Shown here in pieces: positions 60,701 to 64,000 of a DNA stretch of 64,000 nt. The notes under the pieces were generated by a model. It saw only the letters and a list, made by a program, of their open reading frames with translations. It made no database searches and was not told the DNA's origin. This DNA comes from Cristatella mucedo. Taxonomy: Eukaryota; Bryozoa; Phylactolaemata; Cristatellidae. Position numbers and translations under genes: made by a program. The stretch's first letter is position 1; every line of letters starts with the position of its first letter. Location of the stretch: assembly GCA_009760855.2 (NCBI GenBank), contig WPIO01000006.1:12574001-12638000 (forward strand). The letters are read 5' to 3'.

Positions 60701-63616
60701 TTTACTGCTATGAATCTGGTAGCAATTGACTACCGTTGCCTATCTAATGACTGCAAAGATATGGGCTCAGTCTCGCAACAGCACGAGCCACATTCCAAGC
60801 TGAAATAGAACAGTTTGTAGATGCTAGAAAATGCTCCAGGCCTGGACTCCAAGGTGACTGCATAGATGAGAGGACACAAAGTCAGAGCAGACACTTACGA
60901 AATTTGGTGAGCAGCCATCCTACCACATCCTACCAATCACAATTAAATAAGGAGGAAAAACTTGATAGATTGGCTTCCGAAGCAAGGTCATCAATAGGAT
61001 CATGCACAACAAAATGTTCTCTCTGGATCACCATCTGATATTGCAAATGTTACAACTACCAAGGTAACATTAGGCAAGGCAGTTGCTTTCATGACCTCGG
61101 TCCCGAGGTCGTGGGTTCGATTCCTGCGGTGGGCAATCCTTTATCATCACTGCAAGCGGTGGTGATAGCCGTCAAGGCTCTTCTGTCGCCATACAAAAAG
61201 AGGCTGTTTAAGCAGCTAGGATTTTTTTAACATTGTTTCTTTTCCAATGTATGTAATGTGTAGAAATAAATGTAGTTCTCTTAGTGCATAAGACGTTTGT
61301 CTAATTATTTCAATCATTGTTATCCTAGATTTTCAAGACTAGTTAGTAGGCAACTTTCTTTACCTGATACAGTCGAAAACAATTACAACGATGCACCTCA
61401 CCTCCATAACAAACTAGGTACAATCCAAAAAATACCCTCTTCTGCATAGCGATAACGACATAAAGATCATTGGAGAAACCACTGAAGTCTGGTAACTCAT
61501 GGCCCGATGCTTGGCCCGGTTCTTTTCACGGTTGATACTCTCCCTCTTGCCTATGTGATTGCCAGACACAACCTAAACTTTCACTTCTATGCAGATGACA
61601 CTCAGTGGTACCTTTGCTTTGTTCACCCCCTCCCTATTCTTCCTGCATGTCGAATTATCTCAACTCCGATGCTGCATGTACTGATGACCTCTACAGATGA
61701 ATGGCAGCAAACTTTCTTAAACTGATAAATGATAAAACCAACTTACAAATTATGGGAAAACCAAGTGTGATTCGGAAATCGGAAAACCTAATGCTCAAAA
61801 CCGGCTCTGCAAGCATATCTCCTGTTAAATCTGCACGAAATCTAGGTATCCTATTCCAAGATGACCTTGTATTAGACTACGACATCAGTTCCACAGTCAA
61901 GTCTGCCTACTTTCAGCTACATAGCATTGCTAAAATTCAGGCTTGCTTAGACAGAGATACTACATCTAAATTGGTCCATGTATTTGTGACATCCCGTCTC
62001 GACTTCTGTAACTCAATGTTTGCTGGTCTACCGGCCTCTGCAATCTGGCACTTACTGCGGGTGCAAAACTCAGCACCTAGGCTGGTCTGTCGTAAGCGGT
62101 GCAGTTGCTTCTCGCCGACCTGAACTGGCTATGAGTCAGGCAGCAAATCGACTTCAAGGCTTTGCCACTCACTTTTACATCTCTTTATTATTTGGCTCCA
62201 GCCTATCTATCAGATCTACTCCCCCACCAGGCTAAGCATCATACTACCTGCTTTTCTGAATTATAATTCTTTTCCATCGATGGAGTCACTTTGAAATCCA
62301 GATCCAGATTATTGTCGAGTGTCTACAAACTGTTGCATTTCAGCTTGGGGTGTGGCTCATGCTGTTGCTAGGCTGACCCCATGTCTTTACTATATTTCGT
62401 CAAACATTTCTGATTTGTTAATCGTTTACCTACACCTCAAGCGAACCTCAAATCCTTAGCAGACAGTGCCTTTAGTTCGTATGCTCCCCAAGGCCTGGAA
62501 CTCACATCCGACTCCCCTGACTTGACGACACTTAAAAAGAAGCTAAAAACGCATCTATTTATCACAGTATTTAGTGGATCGAATGCGAACATAATTCGTC
62601 CTTAATGTGCTTATGCGTGCTGACACTGGGCATGATGCTACTAACCATATTTGCATGCTGAGCCTGTGCACGTAACCTCTAAACATGTTGTGCTTGTTAT
62701 CATTGAGCATGCTACCACTAACCATACTATCAATTTTCCTTTGCTGCAAATGTCAAGTGCCTAGAAAGAGATTAAGTTCTCTGAAGGCACTACACAAATG
62801 TATTATTATTATTATCGCACCCGATGCAGTTCCCTATGCAAGGGTATGCAAATGACTCAGCATAGGAAACAGCCTGCTATACAATCATGCTAAAGCAAGG
62901 GTGAGTTTACAATTGGAAAACCCAGGACTAAAAATTCTTGCGAGCTTTCTGGCCCATTGGGGATCTGCCACGGGCTATTTTACACGACCCAACAGGTAAA
63001 GACTAGCCAACAACACAAAACTAAAATTCAGCCAGCAATAGACATGGTCTCATCGAGTTCAGATCTAGTGCCAAAATTGCCTCGTCTATAACCGGTTCAT
63101 CAAGTGCCTCAGTTCCTGCACCTGAACAAGCCTCAAATATCAGACCCGTGTGTACACAATGTGTACTGCCAGATCTTGCGCACCGAGTTACTATCAGCAA
63201 AAGGCTCTTCATCGTACTGATTAGCCGAATACGTAACGAACCGAACCCGACATGCAGCACGCGGGGATCAGCAAAAACACGTCCGTTAGCACATAATCAA
63301 TGCATCTGAACGACGACGCCATATGGATACATACATAACCACACATATCCGCACCTTTCAGCCGATACAGCGATGTCACGACAAACCCGAGAAGCATGCA
63401 CTCCGTAGAGGTAGCGCCCAGATGAATGTTCCAAACAGCAGATAGAGCTTACCAGGACTTGCGAGCATGGATTAACAGCGCATGCAAAGCCTAGCTCTGA
63501 CCTCGAAATGAGATGCTCATTACCGTAGCATTGCTAGTACGCATGCATTCCGATTTGCATACCTTTTTCTTGTAAGGGGCCTCCAACATAGCTTCGACAT
63601 CCACTTCGTCCGTCAT
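42652..63616 (-). CDS. RBM39: RNA-binding protein 39 / CAPER-alpha (10 exons)
   Basis: RBM39 is a nuclear SR-like splicing factor and transcription coactivator that binds U2AF65 and SF3B1 through its C-terminal UHM. Exons, in order: 63563-63616, 55801-55859, 52724-53320, 48167-48287, 46240-46536, 44578-44643, 43723-43867, 43428-43611, 42879-43063, 42652-42788. The 1,845 nt are continuous and give 614 residues, longer than the roughly 530 of vertebrates because of an expanded RS/RD domain. Visible: start MTDEVDVEAMLEAPYKKK; RS domain about 25-230; TPEERDARTV; RRM1 about 250-325 (RNP1-like KGIAYVEF); RRM2 about 352-427 (LYVGSLHF and KGYGFVTF); NGFELAGRPMKVGHVTER; GRLQLMAKLAEGTG; UHM about 515-600 with NVYVKC and the hallmark Arg-x-Phe (RWF). 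All splice sites are GT-AG except the GC donor after exon 6. The gene converges with CTU2. Confidence 0.97.
42879..43063 (-). CDS. RBM39: RBM39 exon 9 (UHM)
   Basis: Acceptor CCTGTATTGCAG, donor TTTGCAG|GTAAGC. Encodes EIRDDVIEECNKHGGVLHIF, QGNVYVKCPSIASAV and LHGRWFAG, the U2AF-homology-motif core with its Arg-Trp-Phe loop. The acceptor lies next to a LINE-A tail. Confidence 0.98.
43075..43350 (-). mobile_element. LINE-A 3' end filling RBM39 intron 8
   Basis: Reverse hairpin tail and 3' UTR with tandem GTGTCAGCATGCACA-type repeats. In the direction of transcription its (ATT)n end runs directly into the TGTTACCTGTATTGCAG acceptor of exon 9, so it makes up most of the 364-bp intron. Confidence 0.9.
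43428..43611 (-). CDS. RBM39: RBM39 exon 8 (inter-domain linker)
   Basis: Acceptor CCTGTCGTAG, donor TTTC|GTGAGT. Encodes FDLGATGRLQLMAKLAEGTG, a Gln-rich stretch, and PIATQCFMLSNMFDPI, the conserved lead-in to the UHM. Confidence 0.97.
43723..43867 (-). CDS. RBM39: RBM39 exon 7 (RRM2 C-terminal half)
   Basis: Acceptor CTCTGTCTCACAG, donor GCTG|GTATTG. Encodes MQQLNGFELAGRPMKVGHVT and then ERSDGPGG...DRAG. Confidence 0.97.
44576..44577 (-). other. RBM39: Non-canonical GC splice donor, RBM39 intron 6
   Basis: ACG|GCAAGT on the minus strand. Confirmed by perfect reading-frame and family continuity across the junction (GYGFVT|FRSSEDA). Confidence 0.9.
44578..44643 (-). CDS. RBM39: RBM39 exon 6 (RRM2 RNP1; GC donor)
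   Basis: A 22-codon exon, acceptor TTGTTTCAG, encoding IDHINLVTDPETNRSKGYGF and VT. It ends GTTACG|GCAAGT, a GC donor. Joining in phase 0 to FRSSEDAMKAM reproduces the family sequence; no nearby GT gives an intact frame. Confidence 0.96.
44680..46230. other. RBM39 intron 5, nothing recognised
   Basis: AT-rich intron without recognisable coding sequence or repeat family. Confidence 0.4.
46240..46536 (-). CDS. RBM39: RBM39 exon 5 (RRM1 end, RRM2 start)
   Basis: Acceptor ACCTACTTTTAG, donor GGCAAG|GTAAGT; exactly 99 codons. Encodes VQDVRLITD, RRSKGIAYVEF (RNP1), GVPIIVQPSHAEKNRAA, then RRM2 MRLYVGSLHFNITEEMLRG and IFEPFGK. Confidence 0.98.
46582..46959 (-). other. Unrecognised open frame in RBM39 intron 4
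   Basis: A 125-residue minus-strand frame (starts MAEFMSCQPPQEPPAQSVVG, contains LCASCKQRRRLRQLLVDLG) between RBM39 exon 5 and the tandem duplication. No family recognised. It could be retroelement debris or chance. Confidence 0.25.
46966..47639. repeat. 337-bp direct tandem duplication
   Basis: Units 46966-47302 and 47303-47639 abut with a period of exactly 337 bp. I saw one difference (CTCATC near 47176 and CTCGTC at 47513). The same 79-residue frame occurs in both. It lies in RBM39 intron 4. Confidence 0.95.
48167..48287 (-). CDS. RBM39: RBM39 exon 4 (RRM1 N-terminal half)
   Basis: Acceptor GTTGCTTTTAG, donor GGCAAA|GTAAGT. Encodes PGPEMTPEERDARTVLCMQL and then RPRDLEEFFASVGK: the conserved lead-in, RNP2 (VLCMQL) and helix 1 of RRM1. 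Confidence 0.97.
50070..51500 (-). mobile_element. LINE-A (L2-type) RT to 3' end, interrupted by a SINE
   Basis: The minus strand runs from the RT region (51300-51500, LLEH..SCLG-like) through LYLCF-like and KLT/VMGKSS-like parts to degraded ORF2 end and 3' UTR at about 50080. SINE copy 7 splits it at 51136-51288. Frames are broken. Confidence 0.82.
51136..51288 (-). mobile_element. tRNA-derived SINE, copy 7
   Basis: Reverse copy: AGCTGATTAAACAGCCTC, AGCAGAAGAGCC, GGCAATAAAGGATCGCCCA, GGCTTCGAACC and GACCTCGGTCGTGA. Inserted inside a LINE-A fragment. Confidence 0.88.
51600..52435 (+). mobile_element. LINE-B 3' portion
   Basis: Encodes LGAVFDGCLILKVS-like sequence, SRLDYCNSFLAGLPKK (shifted frame), then MHQFQPISALRSCMDNKLAA and SSAGPRLWSSLPRFLRNDN, and the 3' UTR ending ACAGAGATACATTACG. 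Confidence 0.88.
52541..52632. repeat. Cluster of short palindromes
   Basis: Repeated CTCAGTACACAGAGAGTACT units with inverted versions (GTAGTACTACTCTCAGTACA, CTGAGAGTAGTACTACTC). Strong hairpin or cruciform potential, about 100 bp past the RBM39 exon 3 donor. Confidence 0.85.
52724..53320 (-). CDS. RBM39: RBM39 exon 3 (RS/RD domain with minisatellite)
   Basis: Acceptor CTGTCTTTCAG, donor TCGCA|GTAAGC. Encodes about 199 residues of alternating Arg/Asp/Glu/Ser: DRSKSRERKSKDTDRDRDRK, then repeated DRDREGNK units from a coding 24-bp-type minisatellite, then DRGRAYDKDRRPDENGHGG and RPRDRSSSPGAS. The RS region drives speckle localisation and protein contacts; here it is unusually rich in Asp and Glu. 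A second frame on the same strand and one on the opposite strand are also open, which follows from the stop-free repeat. Confidence 0.95.
52985..53175. repeat. Coding minisatellite in RBM39 exon 3
   Basis: Tandem units of about 18-24 bp (GGTCTTTATTTCCTTCCC plus GATCTC variants on the plus strand) encode repeated DRDREGNK. Unit lengths are multiples of three, so copy-number change keeps the frame. Confidence 0.9.
53400..54680. other. RBM39 intron 2, nothing recognised
   Basis: Intronic sequence with short open frames only; tandem CTTTCCA.TTCATTTCA-like units near 54025-54095. Confidence 0.4.
54683..54722. repeat. (CA)n microsatellite
   Basis: CACACACACAGGCAGACACA followed by a pure CA run. 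Confidence 0.92.
54730..55790. other. RBM39 intron 2, unexplained 178-residue frame
   Basis: A plus-strand frame at 54945-55481 is open for 178 residues but resembles nothing I know and shows no splice or domain logic. It is probably chance. Confidence 0.3.
55801..55859 (-). CDS. RBM39: RBM39 exon 2 (start of RS domain)
   Basis: A 59-bp exon, acceptor ACTTTTTGTAG, donor AAGAG|GTCAGT. Encodes DLSPEKSRKKDRSRSRERK; phases match exon 1 (0) and exon 3 (2). Confidence 0.94.
56322..56500 (-). mobile_element. LINE-A 3' end
   Basis: (AAT)n, reverse tail GCACCCCCTGAGAATTCAAT, TTTCTAGGGACTTTACATTT, then 3' UTR with CATGCTCAATAAACAACAAG, as in the 32.5-kb copy. Confidence 0.83.
57380..57756 (+). mobile_element. 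Old LINE-A RT fragment, left of a LINE-B insertion
   Basis: Diverged RT sequence: ALLQVHNDL-like and IPQTSVLGPLLSQ-like readings in several frames. It resumes at 58379 (AGGTGACACGCAGCTACACC, the DDTQL box region) after the LINE-B insertion. Confidence 0.65.
57757..58378 (+). mobile_element. LINE-B 3' portion nested in LINE-A
   Basis: Encodes SARLLQFPFGW-type start, RLVYISQRFDHVFPLLKELR, WLPVDQPIQNQVLMLTHRV, HGLAPPYLVELVQQFRPPL and VGDRSFISAGPRLCSSL, then the 3' UTR ending GGCGATACATACATACA. Confidence 0.88.
58379..59300 (+). mobile_element. Old LINE-A fragment, right of the LINE-B insertion
   Basis: Degraded remainder of ORF2 (NNLVFLFQSELSLDNQ-like, TAARLVCRERHNCLLTSLL-like) and a decayed 3' UTR. 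It is the most diverged LINE-A in the window. Confidence 0.7.
59622..59695 (-). mobile_element. LINE-A solo tail
   Basis: AATAAAAATAAATATAATTC, then GCACCCTAAGAGAACTTGAT and GGGCACTTCACATATG, a diverged reverse tail. Confidence 0.7.
59700..61055. other. RBM39 intron 1, nothing recognised
   Basis: No recognised gene or repeat; short open frames only. Confidence 0.35.
61060..61232 (+). mobile_element. tRNA-derived SINE, copy 8
   Basis: TTAGGCAAGGCAGTTGCTTT, palindrome with one change (CATGACCTCGGTCCCGAGGT), GGTTCGATTCC, GGTGGGCAATCCTTTATC, GTGGTGATAGCCGTCAAGG and AGGCTGTTTAAGCAGCTAGG. The 5' head is short. Confidence 0.9.
61500..62815 (+). pseudogene. LINE-A (L2-clade) RT to 3' end, broken
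   Basis: Encodes LGPVLFTVDTLPLAYVIARH, FYADDTQWYLCF (catalytic box kept), LVMGKPSVI-like, SARNLGILFQDDLVLDYDIS, FVTSRLDFCNSMFAGLPAS and VQNSAPRLVCRKRCS, with frameshifts; then a foreign stretch of about 100 bp near 62290-62420, the ORF2 end, 3' UTR and (ATT)n. In RBM39 intron 1, antisense to the gene. Confidence 0.9.
62820..63555. other. RBM39 intron 1, nothing recognised
   Basis: No recognised gene or repeat between the LINE-A copy and RBM39 exon 1. Confidence 0.4.
63563..63616 (-). CDS. RBM39: RBM39 exon 1 (start codon)
   Basis: Encodes MTDEVDVEAMLEAPYKKK, nearly the canonical RBM39 N-terminus; donor AAAAAG|GTATGC. Intron 1 is 7.7 kb. Confidence 0.96.
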
Positions 63617-64000
63617 TTTTAGCACTTATTTGGAGCCTATTGCAACAAAAATGTACATAAAATGCGGTAATATAGCGATCTTGGAGTTCCGTAGTATTTG
63701 TTGGATTCCTATACTGCACTACTACTGCCAGTGGCTCAAGCTGCCCAACGTCCTTCACACCGGCGCGAAACTAGACGGGAAGCACACTGCCACCACAGTC
63801 AAAAAATCTATAGTGTGGCAAAATTAGTATCTTAATCAAATTAATTAAAATATTTAGGTGTTGATTCTTTAATAAAATATTCTGAATTCTGATATGCTTT
63901 CCAGCTGCGGCAACAATGGGTTGGACTAATCGAAGATTTTTCCAGAAGCGGCGAAACTGAGCGGAACTGGCGTGTCGGTGGACTCGCTGTCGTGTGATTG
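63617..64000 (-). promoter_or_regulatory. RBM39 5' flank
   Basis: Sequence immediately upstream of the RBM39 ATG; must hold the 5' UTR and probably the core promoter. I see no TATA box at a convincing distance and no divergent gene start. Confidence 0.4.

Overview
This is a eukaryotic, animal-type genomic window. It holds two spliced genes with introns from about 90 bp to 7.7 kb, set in DNA full of transposable elements. The repeats include two LINE families related to the L2 clade, a tRNA-derived SINE, Tc1/mariner DNA transposons with MITEs, and long (GT)n, (TA)n and (GACA)n microsatellites. The repeat mix and protein sequences suggest an invertebrate metazoan. I cannot name the species or phylum from the sequence alone.

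Layout. 1-1.0 kb: one long minus-strand exon of an unrecognised gene rich in Ser, Gly, Gln and Tyr. 1.0-11.2 kb: mostly intergenic, with a SINE, LINE tails, an LTR-like unit with an internal duplication near 3.1-3.4 kb, and a CpG-rich block at 5.3-6.4 kb. 11.26-39.5 kb, plus strand: a 13-exon gene for CTU2/NCS2, the non-catalytic partner in cytosolic tRNA wobble-uridine 2-thiolation. Every exon junction keeps the reading frame, giving 449 residues. 39.5-42.65 kb: a convergent intergenic gap holding LINE and SINE debris. 42.65-63.6 kb, minus strand: a complete 10-exon gene for RBM39/CAPER-alpha, an SR-like splicing factor of 614 residues with an RS domain, two RRMs and a C-terminal UHM. 63.6-64 kb: its upstream region.

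The two genes converge tail to tail and are functionally unrelated housekeeping genes (tRNA modification and pre-mRNA splicing). Introns carry nested insertions: LINE-B inside LINE-A, SINE inside LINE-A, and a TIR element inside a SINE. Three introns, two in CTU2 and one in RBM39, appear to use GC-AG rather than GT-AG boundaries; reading-frame continuity supports this. One RBM39 splice acceptor lies directly against a LINE (ATT)n tail.

I found no CRISPR array, rRNA gene, independent tRNA gene or operon, and no convincing evidence of a previously undescribed system. The most novel-looking material is repeat biology: a SINE with a long conserved palindrome, two palindromic mariner-type MITEs, a TIR element nested in a SINE, a near-identical 337-bp tandem duplication, and an in-frame coding minisatellite in the RBM39 RS domain.
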